Below are positions 8,246 to 17,230 of a stretch of DNA of 64,000 nt, in pieces. The stretch's first letter is position 1. The number at the start of each line of letters is the position of its first letter. The position numbers and the translations under genes are program-made. The notes below the pieces were generated by a model, which had not been told where the DNA came from, searched no databases, and saw only the letters and a list, made by a program, of their open reading frames with translations. Origin of the DNA: an uncultured Prevotellaceae bacterium (GTDB lineage: Bacteria; Bacteroidota; Bacteroidia; Bacteroidales; Muribaculaceae); NCBI GenBank assembly GCA_900316835.1, contig ONEL01000015.1:21287-85286 (forward strand), in the 5' to 3' direction.

Positions 8246-8953
8246 ATGACCAGAGTTGCTCATATCTTCCACATCTCGGTGCGCGCAATGGCAATGATGC
8301 TGATGTGCGCAATGAGTGTGCTTGCCGCAGCGGCTCAAGACTCGCCCATGAGTGCCAACATGGTAGCACCTAGAGACACCGTCATCCTGAGCGACAGCAC
8401 CGCCACTCTCACCGGCACCCTAACCGAGCCTAGCAAGACAGCACTCGATGCTAAGTTGCGGTTTAACCCCGACCCCATGCGTGCCATGTGGCTCTCGGCT
8501 CTGTGTCCAGGCTTGGGGCAAATCTACAACAGGCGTTACTGGAAGTTGCCCATTGTGATTGGAGCCTTTGTGGGCTTAACCTATGGCACCACATGGAACA
8601 ATCGCATGCTCACCGACTACAGCAAGGCTTATCGCGACATTAGCGACAAAGACCCCAACACTCGCAGTTACATGGATTTCTATCCACCCACTGTGAAAGA
8701 GAGCGACCTTGACAAGTCGTGGCTCACGAACACATTAAAGAACCGCCGCGACTACTATCGTCGCTATCGCGACATTTGCATTATAGCCATGGCAGCGGTC
8801 TACTTGATAAATGTTGTGGATGCCTACGTCGACGCGTCGATGATGCACTTTGATGTAACCCCCGACTTGTCGATGCGTTGGGGCCCAACGGTTCTTGAGA
8901 GCCACAATTCCAAGCTCCCGGCAGTGGGGTTAGGCTGCTCACTAGACTTTTGA
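8246..8953 (+). CDS. DUF5683 membrane protein
   Basis: 235 residues with a signal-like hydrophobic N terminus (VRAMAMMLMCAMSVLAAAAQ), then PMRAMWLSALCPGLGQIYNR near residue 75 with the next membrane segment KLPIVIGAFVGLTYG, and another helix near 172-190 (ICIIAMAAVYLINVVDAYV). This is the DUF5683 layout, a Bacteroidetes protein that sits between parB and the lytic transglycosylase in many genomes. Function is unknown. The spacing to parB (23 bases) and to the next gene (50 bases) suggests an operon. Confidence 0.8.
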   Translation: MTRVAHIFHISVRAMAMMLMCAMSVLAAAAQDSPMSANMVAPRDTVILSDSTATLTGTLTEPSKTALDAKLRFNPDPMRAMWLSALCPGLGQIYNRRYWKLPIVIGAFVGLTYGTTWNNRMLTDYSKAYRDISDKDPNTRSYMDFYPPTVKESDLDKSWLTNTLKNRRDYYRRYRDICIIAMAAVYLINVVDAYVDASMMHFDVTPDLSMRWGPTVLESHNSKLPAVGLGCSLDF

Positions 8954-9003
8954 CCACTCACACACAACTTGAATATTATTCAGCAAATATCATAAAATAA
9001 AGT

Positions 9004-11157
9004 ATGAAATATAAAGTATTAGTTTTAACAGCAATCACATTATTATCGACAGCAATTAGCGGTAATAGTAAGAACATCTTGTCGCTCAAGGAGTCTATTA
9101 CCGACAATGCCATCGTCTATCCCTCGAGTTTCGAGACCGACACCAAGGAGATGATGGAAAACTGGTATCTCAAAAATTATGCCATCATCGACCAGAGCAA
9201 CATTGAGAACCGCAACTATGGCGACGTGAGCGATGCCGAGTACATAAAACGACTCAAGGCAATGCCCACAGTGATAGAGATGCCATTTAACCAAATCGTA
9301 AAGAGCTATATCGAGCGCTATGTGAAGCGCAGTCGCACACTAGTGGCACAAATGCTGGGAATGAGTCCTTACTACATGCCCATCTTTGAGGATGCTCTAG
9401 AGAGACACCAGATGCCCCTGGAGCTCAAATACATCCCCATCATTGAGAGTGCCCTAAATCCTAATGCTGTATCGCCAGCCGGAGCTGGTGGATTGTGGCA
9501 ATTCATGGTTGCTACCGGCAAAGGTTTGGGCCTTGAGGTAAACTCGCTCGTTGATGAGCGTCGTGACCCCTATCGCTCAAGCGAGAAGGCAGCCGTCTAT
9601 TTCAAGCAACTCTACAACACTTATCATGACTGGTCGCTGGCTATCGCCGCTTACAACTGCGGTCCTGGCAATGTAAACAAGGCCATTCGTCGCACCGGCA
9701 CTGAAAACCCCGACTTCTGGGAGATTTATAACTACTTGCCCAAAGAGACTCGTGGCTATGTACCCGCATTTATTGCAGCCAACTATGTTATGACCTACTA
9801 CAAGGAGCATAACATCAACCCCACCCTCACCAAGAAGCCCCTCATTATCGACACCGTTCAGGTTAGAAACCGTGTCTACTTCAGTCAAATTTCTCAAGTC
9901 CTGAACATTCCTCTCGACGAGATTAGAATTCTCAACCCACAATACCGCAACGACGTTATCCCAGGTGATTCACGCAAGGCTTACTCACTGGCACTGCCCT
10001 CGCAGCAAATCTATAGCTACATCATGGCCGAGGACAAGATTGTGAACTACCACCGCAAGCAGTTTGATCCTCGCGAGACAGTGCAACCCGGCGACGTGAA
10101 GTCAATCATTGACGACGACACCGAGGATGTTGCAAGCAATGGCATCAAGTACCACGAAGTGACCGACGACGAAGACTTCATTGAAATCGCCGACCGCTAT
10201 GGCATGCAATATGACGACTTGATGGAGCTTAACAACCTCAGTAGCACCACCCTGCACAAGGGGCAAGTGCTGAAAATCATCCCTAACGGGTCCTATAACG
10301 CCCAAACCGTCATGAGCGGAAGAGATGAACAGCGATACGCAAGCAATTACACACCTAGCAACAGCAGCAGTAGCAACAGCAGCAACAGCTATCGCAACAA
10401 CCAACAGTCGCAACAAAGCGGTCACTACGATGGCGACAGCCGTTATGTTCCTGAGCGCAGCAACAACAATCGCAACAGCAACCAGCAGCAAAGCACTCCC
10501 GTGCCTCCACGCGGCAACAACAGCAGCAATCAGTACAGCAACAACAATAGTAGCCAGTCGAGTCGAAGCTACGACGATGAGGAGGCTCTGAGACGTCAGC
10601 GTGAAGAGGCTGCCGCCAAGAAGCGCGCTGAAGAAGCCGCTAAGAAGAAACGCCAAGAGGAGGCCGCAAAAAAACGCGCTGAAGAAGCTGCCAAGAAGAA
10701 ACGCCAAGAAGAAATAGCCGCTAAGAAGCGTGCTGAGGAAGCAGCAGCCAAGAAGCGTGCCGAGGAAGCTGCTAAAAGAAAAGCTGAGGAAGAGCGTCGC
10801 CGCCGTGAAGCCGAGAAACCCACTAAGCACGTGGTTAAAGAAGGTGACAATCTCACTCGCCTAGCCGCACGCAATGGTATCTCAGTCGAGGACATAAAGA
10901 AAGCCAACGGCATAAACGACGACAACATCCGCATTGGCGAGACCATTCTCATCCCCAAGAAGGGTGCTAACGGAAAGGTCATAATTCCTCAGCAACCTGC
11001 AAAACAGCAGCACCAACAATCTGCTAAACAGCAGCATCAACAATCTGCTAAACAGCAGCATCAACAACCGGCAAAACAGCAGCATCAGCAACCTGCTAAG
11101 AGCAAGGAAAAAGCCAAGACCAACGACACCGTTCAACCCAAGAAGAGAAGGAGATGA
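9004..11157 (+). CDS. Membrane-bound lytic transglycosylase with two LysM domains
   Basis: 717 residues, MltD-like. A signal peptide covers about residues 1-22. The SLT goose-type lysozyme domain (about 125-260) has the catalytic glutamate in PIIESALNPNAVSPAGAGG near residue 148 and AIAAYNCGPGNVNKA near 217. One LysM domain lies near 382-426 and the second near 611-655 (KHVVKEGDNLTRLAARNGIS). Between them is a Ser/Asn/Gln-rich stretch (about 445-530), then a charged helix of repeating KKRAEEAA and KKRQEEAA units (about 540-605). The C-terminal tail repeats QQHQQ-AK. It cleaves glycan strands in the periplasm to give anhydro-muropeptides, the substrates of the recycling block at 37-53 kb. Confidence 0.9.
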   Translation: MKYKVLVLTAITLLSTAISGNSKNILSLKESITDNAIVYPSSFETDTKEMMENWYLKNYAIIDQSNIENRNYGDVSDAEYIKRLKAMPTVIEMPFNQIVKSYIERYVKRSRTLVAQMLGMSPYYMPIFEDALERHQMPLELKYIPIIESALNPNAVSPAGAGGLWQFMVATGKGLGLEVNSLVDERRDPYRSSEKAAVYFKQLYNTYHDWSLAIAAYNCGPGNVNKAIRRTGTENPDFWEIYNYLPKETRGYVPAFIAANYVMTYYKEHNINPTLTKKPLIIDTVQVRNRVYFSQISQVLNIPLDEIRILNPQYRNDVIPGDSRKAYSLALPSQQIYSYIMAEDKIVNYHRKQFDPRETVQPGDVKSIIDDDTEDVASNGIKYHEVTDDEDFIEIADRYGMQYDDLMELNNLSSTTLHKGQVLKIIPNGSYNAQTVMSGRDEQRYASNYTPSNSSSSNSSNSYRNNQQSQQSGHYDGDSRYVPERSNNNRNSNQQQSTPVPPRGNNSSNQYSNNNSSQSSRSYDDEEALRRQREEAAAKKRAEEAAKKKRQEEAAKKRAEEAAKKKRQEEIAAKKRAEEAAAKKRAEEAAKRKAEEERRRREAEKPTKHVVKEGDNLTRLAARNGISVEDIKKANGINDDNIRIGETILIPKKGANGKVIIPQQPAKQQHQQSAKQQHQQSAKQQHQQPAKQQHQQPAKSKEKAKTNDTVQPKKRRR

Positions 11158-11192
11158 TGTGATGTAACACACTCCACAAGTATACAAAAGAC

Positions 11193-11237
11193 AAGGTCAG
11201 AGATTTTTTTAACGTGCAAATCTCTGACCTTGTTATT
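11193..11237. terminator. Bidirectional terminator between convergent genes
   Basis: AAGGTCAGAGATTT (11193-11206) pairs perfectly with AAATCTCTGACCTT (11218-11231). T runs follow on the plus strand and A runs precede it, so it can end both the transglycosylase operon and the opposing ompH operon. Confidence 0.85.
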
Positions 11238-11268
11238 TTTCACCCTCGCGATGCGGTAAACTAAGAAA

Positions 11269-11775
11269 TCATTTCGATTCAAGTAGTTTAATCACCGCGT
11301 CGGTGAGATTGACAGATCCTGCCCCCGCATAGGCTACAGGTGTGCGAGAGACATCAAGAATATAAGTGTATCCGCCGGCATCGCCCACCTGCTTGATAGC
11401 GGCATAAATGCGATTATAGATGGGAGTTTCAAGTTCCATCTTTTGTTTCTCCAGGCTCTCCTTGCTTTGAGTTAGAAACTCATTCACCTCGCGGTCACCC
11501 TCTTGAATTTCCCGCACACGGCGGTCTTTGATGGTCTGTGGAGTCTTATCATCGTTAGCTATTAGCTGATAGGCCTCATATTTGTTATTAAACTCAGCCT
11601 GCATCAACTCATACTCGGCTTTCAGTTGCTTAGAAGCCTGGTCAAGCTTCTCGGCGGCAACTTTAGTCTCGGGCAAGGCATTGAACACAGCTTGAACATC
11701 GACAGTAGCTATTCTCATTTGAGCCATGAGCGCCAGTGGAGCCACCACCAGTGCCAGTGTAATAATCTTTCTCAT
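11269..11775 (-). CDS. OmpH/Skp-family periplasmic chaperone, paralogue 3
   Basis: 168 residues from the ATG at 11775; a longer frame upstream lacks a sensible start. A signal peptide (RKIITLALVVAPLALMAQ) is followed by RIATVDVQAVFNALPETK, the OmpH opening strand. A long coiled coil covers about residues 40-110, and GGYTYILDVSRTPVAYAGAG near the end closes the body domain. Skp-type trimers carry unfolded outer-membrane proteins to BamA. It is last in a row of three ompH genes behind bamA. The C terminus SVNLTDAVIKLLESK is typical. Confidence 0.9.
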   Translation of the reverse strand: MRKIITLALVVAPLALMAQMRIATVDVQAVFNALPETKVAAEKLDQASKQLKAEYELMQAEFNNKYEAYQLIANDDKTPQTIKDRRVREIQEGDREVNEFLTQSKESLEKQKMELETPIYNRIYAAIKQVGDAGGYTYILDVSRTPVAYAGAGSVNLTDAVIKLLESK

Positions 11776-11906
11776 TATCATTATAATTAAAGTTTCATGA
11801 AAGAAGCGAAGCAGCAACTCTATTATTATAGTCAAGGCGACAAGAGTTGCTGCTTGTGATTTCAAGCAATTTTATAGAATTGCCCTTAGTGAATTATAAA
11901 ATGCTA

Positions 11907-12410
11907 TTACTTGATACCTAGTTTAGCCTTCACCTTAGCCGAAACGTCCTCGATGTTATTTCCCTTGTAGAGCAAAGTGGCGGCATCGAGAATACCGGCA
12001 TAACCACCCTCGGCGCCCACAGCCTGAATGGCATTAACGAGCTTTTGCTGGATGGGTGCGAGCAGAGTCTCTTGTTGCTGCTGGATGTCCTTTTGTGCTT
12101 GTTGCATGAAGTTCTGATAGCGAGTGTAAAGATCCTCAAACTCTTTTTGCTTAGGCTCAATAGTGGCATCGGGAGCTTTGCTCTTCATCAAAGACTCAAG
12201 CTCGGTTTGCTTCTTTTGCAATTCCTCTTGCAGAGGTTTAGCTTGTGCCTCATACTTTTCTTGAACCGACTTGAGCGTATTGTTGGCAGTTGCCACATCG
12301 GGCATAACGTTAAAGATTTCGGTTGGATTTACTGCACCAAATTTCAAGGTTTGAGCCTGCAGGCACATGGGAGCAGCCACGAGGACTGCGAGTAAGATTT
12401 TCTTAAACAT
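11907..12410 (-). CDS. OmpH/Skp-family periplasmic chaperone, paralogue 2
   Basis: 167 residues from the ATG at 12410. A signal peptide ends at CLQAQ, then TLKFGAVNPTEIFNVMPDV. A coiled coil rich in Lys, Gln and Glu follows (about 45-115), then GAEGGYAGILDAATLLYKG and a C terminus KVKAKLGIK. Same role as its neighbours: keeping outer-membrane proteins unfolded in the periplasm. It is separated from the downstream paralogue by 131 bases and from the upstream one by 50. Confidence 0.9.
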   Translation of the reverse strand: MFKKILLAVLVAAPMCLQAQTLKFGAVNPTEIFNVMPDVATANNTLKSVQEKYEAQAKPLQEELQKKQTELESLMKSKAPDATIEPKQKEFEDLYTRYQNFMQQAQKDIQQQQETLLAPIQQKLVNAIQAVGAEGGYAGILDAATLLYKGNNIEDVSAKVKAKLGIK

Positions 12411-12460
12411 AATCAATTCAGATATTGGTTATTTAAAAATTAATAAAAAATTATCGTTTA

Positions 12461-12976
12461 TTACTTAGAGTAGCCCAGCTTGTCGAGCACTTGGTTACTA
12501 ATGTCGATATTGGGTGAAGCAAAGACAATGCTCTGCGACGAGGCACGGTCGAAGATTACTTGCAATCCACGCTCTTCGCTCACCTTTTTCACTGCGTTGT
12601 AAACATCGTCCTGAATGGGCTTCATGAGCGACTGGCGCTTCTTGAACAACTCACCTTGAGGACCAAAGTACTTGTAGTTGAGTTGAGAAGCCTCTTTTTC
12701 TTTAGCCACGATTTCCTCTTCTTTTTTCTTCTTCTGGTCATCGGTTAGGAAAACCATGTCGCTCTGGTAGTTCTTATACATTGTGTCGGCTTCCTTCTTG
12801 AGTTCATCAACCTCTCGTTGCCAGCGTTGCGACACTTGGTTAAGCTGCTCATTGGCCATCTCATAGGCTGGTATATTCTTCAAGATGTACTCCATGTCGA
12901 CTAGAGCAAACTTTTGAGCACTGGCTGGTGCCACACATGCCACCATAGCCACTAATAGTAATGCAAACTTTTTCAT
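12461..12976 (-). CDS. OmpH/Skp-family periplasmic chaperone, paralogue 1
   Basis: 171 residues. Signal peptide KKFALLLVAMVACVAPASAQ, then KFALVDMEYILKNIPAYE, the best OmpH match of the three. The long coiled coil (about 40-115) includes DDQKKKKEEEIVAKEKEAS. The closing domain has GLQVIFDRASSQSIVFASPN and ends VLDKLGYSK. It directly follows bamA in the direction of transcription. Confidence 0.92.
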   Translation of the reverse strand: MKKFALLLVAMVACVAPASAQKFALVDMEYILKNIPAYEMANEQLNQVSQRWQREVDELKKEADTMYKNYQSDMVFLTDDQKKKKEEEIVAKEKEASQLNYKYFGPQGELFKKRQSLMKPIQDDVYNAVKKVSEERGLQVIFDRASSQSIVFASPNIDISNQVLDKLGYSK

Positions 12977-13067
12977 ATCTGTCTTTATTGAGTTTTGTTA
13001 ATTATTTGCTTGGTTTGACTACTTTTTAAGTTAAAAGTTTAATCGGAGACCTCATATAACTTAACGC

Positions 13068-15737
13068 TTAGAACTCCTGTCCGAGGACGAAGTGGAAGTT
13101 GCTACCACCCTTAGTGCCATAAACCTTGTCGAAGCCATAGCCCCAGTCGATACCCATCATACCAATCATAGGCAGGTAGATGCGCACACCCACGCCCGCC
13201 GAGCGCTTGAGGTTGAATGGGTTGAACTGCTTGACACTAGTCCATGCGTTACCAGCCTCGGCAAAGAGCAAGGGGTAGATGGTGGCGCTATTAGATAGCA
13301 TCAATGGGAAGTGAAGCTCTACCACGAAGCGGTTATAGGCATAGCCTTCCTGACCGTAAGGAGTGAATGCACCATTCTCGTATCCACGCAGTGCTATGGT
13401 CTCGGTAGCATAGGTGTAACTGCCACTCATACCATCGCCACCCACATAGAAAGTCTCGAAGGGCGATTTGAGATAGCGGTTCCAGCTACCCAGCAAACCA
13501 ATGTCGGCACGAGTCATGAGCACCAGAGTCCATCGCCCGTCGGGGTCGGTGAGCGGGGTGTAGGTCTTAGCTTGGAACTTCAGTTTCCAGTATTCAATCC
13601 ATCGATAAAGCTCTTTCTTCGAAGCCTCGGTAGTGCTTTCGCTCAAAGCTTTCCAGTTCTTCTTGCCAAAGAGATTGGCTGGTGGTGTAGCGTGGAATGA
13701 GAGAGTGAACGAGCTACCACGGCGAGTGTAGAGCGGGTTATCGATACTGTTGCGTTGCAGTGTGAGTCCCAGCACAATAGAGTTACTAACACCATTCTTC
13801 ATGTAGTACATGTACTCCCAGTTCTTGAGGCTATACCACTGGTAGCTCACGTCGGCCATGAGCGTGAAATAGTCGTCGGGCCACTTGAGTCGCTTACCAA
13901 AACCAATGGTAACACCAGCCATCTGCAGGTACTTGCCTGGGTCGTAGGCATTCTCATAGTAGTTGCCGCTACCACTATAGTAGGGGTTGTAACCATTGTA
14001 GCCGTTGTACATGCTATTCATCATGTAGTTATAGTAGTAATTTTGATACTGACTACTGTAGAACGATGAGTTGATACCCGTTGTGCGGCTATAGAATGCC
14101 GATACCGACAGCGTGTTAGGACGCTTACCGCCAAACCATGGGTCCACGAACGAGAGGCTGTAGGCCTGATAGTACTTAGCATTAGTCTGGGCACTAATTG
14201 AGAAAGTTTGCCCATCACCTTGCGGTATTATACCTTTATAAGAAGAGGGGTGGAACAGGTTCTTGATAGAGAAATTGGTAAACTTAAGCGTCACTTTACC
14301 AATGATACCCGTTTGTCCCCAACCTGCCGAGAGCTCGATTTGGTCATTGGCTTTCGATTCCAAGTTAAGGATGATATCAACGGTTCCATCTTCCTCGTTA
14401 GGCTCGGGGCGAATATCCATCTTCTCGGGGTCGAAGTGACCGGTTTGCGCGATCTCACGAGCCGAGCGCACCAGGTCGTCCTTGCTGAACAATTCACCAG
14501 GGCGCACACGTAACTCACGTCGCACCACCTTCTCGTAAAGGCGGTCATTACCATTAATCACCACCCTATTGATGCGCGCTTGCCGTCCCTCGTAGATGCG
14601 CATTTCCAGGTCGATAGAGTCACCCTCAATCTTTGTTTCGGTGGGAATGAGCTGGAAGAATAGGTAGCCGTTGTTCATGTACATGTTGGCCACGGCGTCG
14701 TCATCGTCGGTTGTGCGCTTGTTAAGCAATTTTTGGTTATAGACATCACCTTTCTCAATGCCCAGCACCTCGTTGAGCACAGCTGTGGGGTAAACAGTGT
14801 TACCCACCCAGTTAATGTTAGAGATATAATACTTTTTACCCTCATCAATCTTGAGGTAGATATCCACATTCTTGTCGTCATAGTTAGCTACGCTGTCCCA
14901 CACAATCACCGCATCGCGATAACCTTTTTCGTTATACTTATCAATGATGCGTTGCTTATCGTCTTCAAAGTCGGTGCGCACAAACTTCTTTTGGCTGAAC
15001 CACTTGAGCACGTTGAAGAATCCACTCTCGTTGGTTTTCTTCATGGTACGCTTTAGAGCGCCGTCGCTCAACACCTCGTTACCCTCAATATAAATCTTGT
15101 GAACCGAGATTTTCTCGTGCTTGTCGGCGACAATGTCAACAATCACCTCGTTTTGCTTGCTGAGATCCTCTTGTTGAGTCACCTTGCACGTGGCTTTCTC
15201 AAAGCCCTTAGCGGCATAGTATTTCTGAACAATTTGCTCAATACGGTTAGCGATATTAGGGGTAATTTGGTTACCCACCAGATTTCCAAGTCGCTCGGTA
15301 ATATCTTTTTGCTCACCTTTTTTCATCCCCACAAAGTTGACCTTAGAGATGCGTGGTTGCTGACGCAGAGCAAACTCTAGCCACGCCTTGTCGCCATAGA
15401 TTTTCTCAACCTTGATTTGAACCTTAGAGAACAATCCTTGCCTCCAGAAACGCTTGGCGGCGGTCTTGAGGTCGTTTCCCGGAATCTCGATGCGTTGTCC
15501 TATCGACAGACCAGAGTAACCAATGATGATGTAGTCCTCATAGTTGTCGACACCGCTAACTTTGATGCCCGCAATCTCATACTTAGAGGGCACCCCGTTA
15601 AAGACCAACTTGGGATTGAAAATTGTGTCGTTGATGGTGTAGCTTTCTTGAGCATGCACTGCTGCCGTGCCCATTAAGCCCACCATGAAGAAAAGCAGTA
15701 AAACCTTAATATATCGCATATTGTCAATTTTGTTCAT
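13068..15737 (-). CDS. bamA: Outer membrane assembly factor BamA
   Basis: 889 residues from the ATG at 15737 (an in-frame ATG at 15719 is possible; the longer frame would overlap uppS). A signal peptide ends at AVHAQ. Five POTRA domains span about residues 45-445; the fifth is followed by RPEPNEEDGTVDIILNLE. The 16-strand barrel runs to the C-terminal FHFVLGQEF with its terminal phenylalanine. BamA folds beta-barrel proteins into the outer membrane. A Tyr/Asn/Gly-rich insert sits near residues 550-605, probably in a surface loop. The gene lies between uppS and three ompH genes, the usual Bacteroidales order. Confidence 0.95.
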   Translation of the reverse strand: MNKIDNMRYIKVLLLFFMVGLMGTAAVHAQESYTINDTIFNPKLVFNGVPSKYEIAGIKVSGVDNYEDYIIIGYSGLSIGQRIEIPGNDLKTAAKRFWRQGLFSKVQIKVEKIYGDKAWLEFALRQQPRISKVNFVGMKKGEQKDITERLGNLVGNQITPNIANRIEQIVQKYYAAKGFEKATCKVTQQEDLSKQNEVIVDIVADKHEKISVHKIYIEGNEVLSDGALKRTMKKTNESGFFNVLKWFSQKKFVRTDFEDDKQRIIDKYNEKGYRDAVIVWDSVANYDDKNVDIYLKIDEGKKYYISNINWVGNTVYPTAVLNEVLGIEKGDVYNQKLLNKRTTDDDDAVANMYMNNGYLFFQLIPTETKIEGDSIDLEMRIYEGRQARINRVVINGNDRLYEKVVRRELRVRPGELFSKDDLVRSAREIAQTGHFDPEKMDIRPEPNEEDGTVDIILNLESKANDQIELSAGWGQTGIIGKVTLKFTNFSIKNLFHPSSYKGIIPQGDGQTFSISAQTNAKYYQAYSLSFVDPWFGGKRPNTLSVSAFYSRTTGINSSFYSSQYQNYYYNYMMNSMYNGYNGYNPYYSGSGNYYENAYDPGKYLQMAGVTIGFGKRLKWPDDYFTLMADVSYQWYSLKNWEYMYYMKNGVSNSIVLGLTLQRNSIDNPLYTRRGSSFTLSFHATPPANLFGKKNWKALSESTTEASKKELYRWIEYWKLKFQAKTYTPLTDPDGRWTLVLMTRADIGLLGSWNRYLKSPFETFYVGGDGMSGSYTYATETIALRGYENGAFTPYGQEGYAYNRFVVELHFPLMLSNSATIYPLLFAEAGNAWTSVKQFNPFNLKRSAGVGVRIYLPMIGMMGIDWGYGFDKVYGTKGGSNFHFVLGQEF

Positions 15738-15756
15738 TGAAAAGAAAGTGTGTTTA

Positions 15757-16497
15757 TTACTTGAGCTGCTCACTCGTTTTCCCAAATCGCCGTTCCCGGC
15801 TCTGATAGTCAACTATCGCCTCACAAAAGTCCTCCTTGGTGAAGTCGGGCCAGAATTTAGGTGTGAAGTAAAGCTCACTATAAGCGATTTGCCACAGCAG
15901 GAAGTTGCTTATGCGCAAGTCACCTGCGGTGCGAATGAGCAAGTCGGGGTCGGGCATTGAGGCGGTAGCCATTGCTTTGCTCACCATGTCGTCATCAATG
16001 CTCTCGGCCTGAATTTGCCCTGCGGCGGCTTGTGCCGCCAGCGTCTTGCATGCCTCCACAATTTCCCAGCGTGACGAATAGCTTAGCGCCAAGCACAGCA
16101 CCAGCCCAGTGCAATGGGCAGTGTCGTCCATGCATTTTTCCAGTCGCTCTCGCGCGAACTGTGGCATGCGTCGCATGTTTCCAATAGTTGTCAATCGCAC
16201 GTTATTCTTGATGAGGTCGGGCGTTTGTTGCTCAATCGAGACCACAATGAGATTCATCAGAGCGTCCACCTCGTCCTTAGGTCGGTTCCAGTTCTCGGTA
16301 GAGAATGTGTAGAGCGTGAGGTAGCCTATTCCCAGCTCGCTGGCAATCTCAGTTATTTGCCTAACTGTAGTTACTCCATTCTCATGCCCAAAGGAGCGCA
16401 TCAATCCACGCTTCTTTGCCCACCTGCCGTTACCATCCATAATGATGGCCACATGCTGTGGCAACCTGCCTAGGTCTATTTTCTCGAGCGCTGACAT
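15757..16497 (-). CDS. uppS: Undecaprenyl diphosphate synthase
   Basis: 246 residues of the cis-prenyltransferase family. [17 protein letters not shown] at residue 15 holds the catalytic aspartate, [15 protein letters not shown] follows, [13 protein letters not shown] is near 77, and [19 protein letters not shown] near 196 with the [13 protein letters not shown] motif near 217. It makes the C55 lipid carrier for peptidoglycan and surface glycans in the cytoplasm. bamA starts 19 bases downstream. Confidence 0.95.
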   Translation of the reverse strand: MSALEKIDLGRLPQHVAIIMDGNGRWAKKRGLMRSFGHENGVTTVRQITEIASELGIGYLTLYTFSTENWNRPKDEVDALMNLIVVSIEQQTPDLIKNNVRLTTIGNMRRMPQFARERLEKCMDDTAHCTGLVLCLALSYSSRWEIVEACKTLAAQAAAGQIQAESIDDDMVSKAMATASMPDPDLLIRTAGDLRISNFLLWQIAYSELYFTPKFWPDFTKEDFCEAIVDYQSRERRFGKTSEQLK

Positions 16498-16537
16498 ATA
16501 TTTAAAATATTGTTATAAAATTCTGTGTTTATTATTT

Positions 16538-17206
16538 TCACTCTATGTAATGACATTTCACGCATCGCTTGCTAAACTCATAGGTGAGAGTAAAAGCCGC
16601 TACCGAGTACCACTCGGTGTTCTTGGCAAAGCCGTGGTTGTATCCATAGAGGTCGGTAATTCCGTCAAACCTATCGCTAAAACTCTTGCGCATGGTAAAC
16701 TCAAATCCCAGGTTCAACCTCTGCTTGAGGCGGAATTTCACACCCACACCTAGTGGCAACACCATGCCCAGATGAGCCTTTCCATTCACAAAGGCCATTC
16801 CCATGCCCAGGCCAGCCACCATGTAGGGCGACAAGCGCTTGTAATGCTTGTAGCGGGGACCGTCGCCAAAGTGGAAGAAATTAAATTCCACTTGTCCTCC
16901 CAGGTCAATAACATGAGAGGAAAACTTGTATTGCTCATCGCCAGGGAACTTTGAGTCAATCCCCTTGCTGTCGCCAGCCAGTCCCACATAGAACAGGTTG
17001 CCCTTAAATGCCCATCGCGAGTTGAGATTGTAGCGGAAAATGCCACCGCCAGCCACTCGCGGCATCTTGTACATGTTGCTACGATTAGCGTCACCCAAAT
17101 ATCCGGTGATACCCACCGCGGGTCCCACCTCGTAGCGGTACTCCTGGCTCCATGCAGCAAAGGCTAGGAGCGATGCAAGCAACAATATAGCGGTTCGTTT
17201 GAGCAT
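16538..17206 (-). CDS. DUF6089 outer-membrane beta-barrel protein
   Basis: 222 residues from the ATG at 17206. A signal peptide (ILLLASLLAFAAWSQ) is followed by EYRYEVGPAVGITGYLGDAN and alternating beta strands such as GGGIFRYNLNSRWAFKGNLF and LGMVLPLGVGVKFRL, as in small eight-stranded barrels. DUF6089 proteins precede uppS-bamA in many Bacteroidales. Function is not known; its position suggests a role in outer-membrane structure. The end KRCVKCHYIE is unusual in having two cysteines. Confidence 0.8.
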   Translation of the reverse strand: MLKRTAILLLASLLAFAAWSQEYRYEVGPAVGITGYLGDANRSNMYKMPRVAGGGIFRYNLNSRWAFKGNLFYVGLAGDSKGIDSKFPGDEQYKFSSHVIDLGGQVEFNFFHFGDGPRYKHYKRLSPYMVAGLGMGMAFVNGKAHLGMVLPLGVGVKFRLKQRLNLGFEFTMRKSFSDRFDGITDLYGYNHGFAKNTEWYSVAAFTLTYEFSKRCVKCHYIE

Positions 17207-17230
17207 TATCGTCAAGGGAGAGGATGATGA

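Noticed and set aside
10102..10830. A 242-codon open frame on the minus strand inside the lytic transglycosylase gene
   Set aside because: It is the complement of the low-complexity KKRAEEAA and Ser/Asn repeats; the plus frame has SLT and LysM domains and the correct neighbours.
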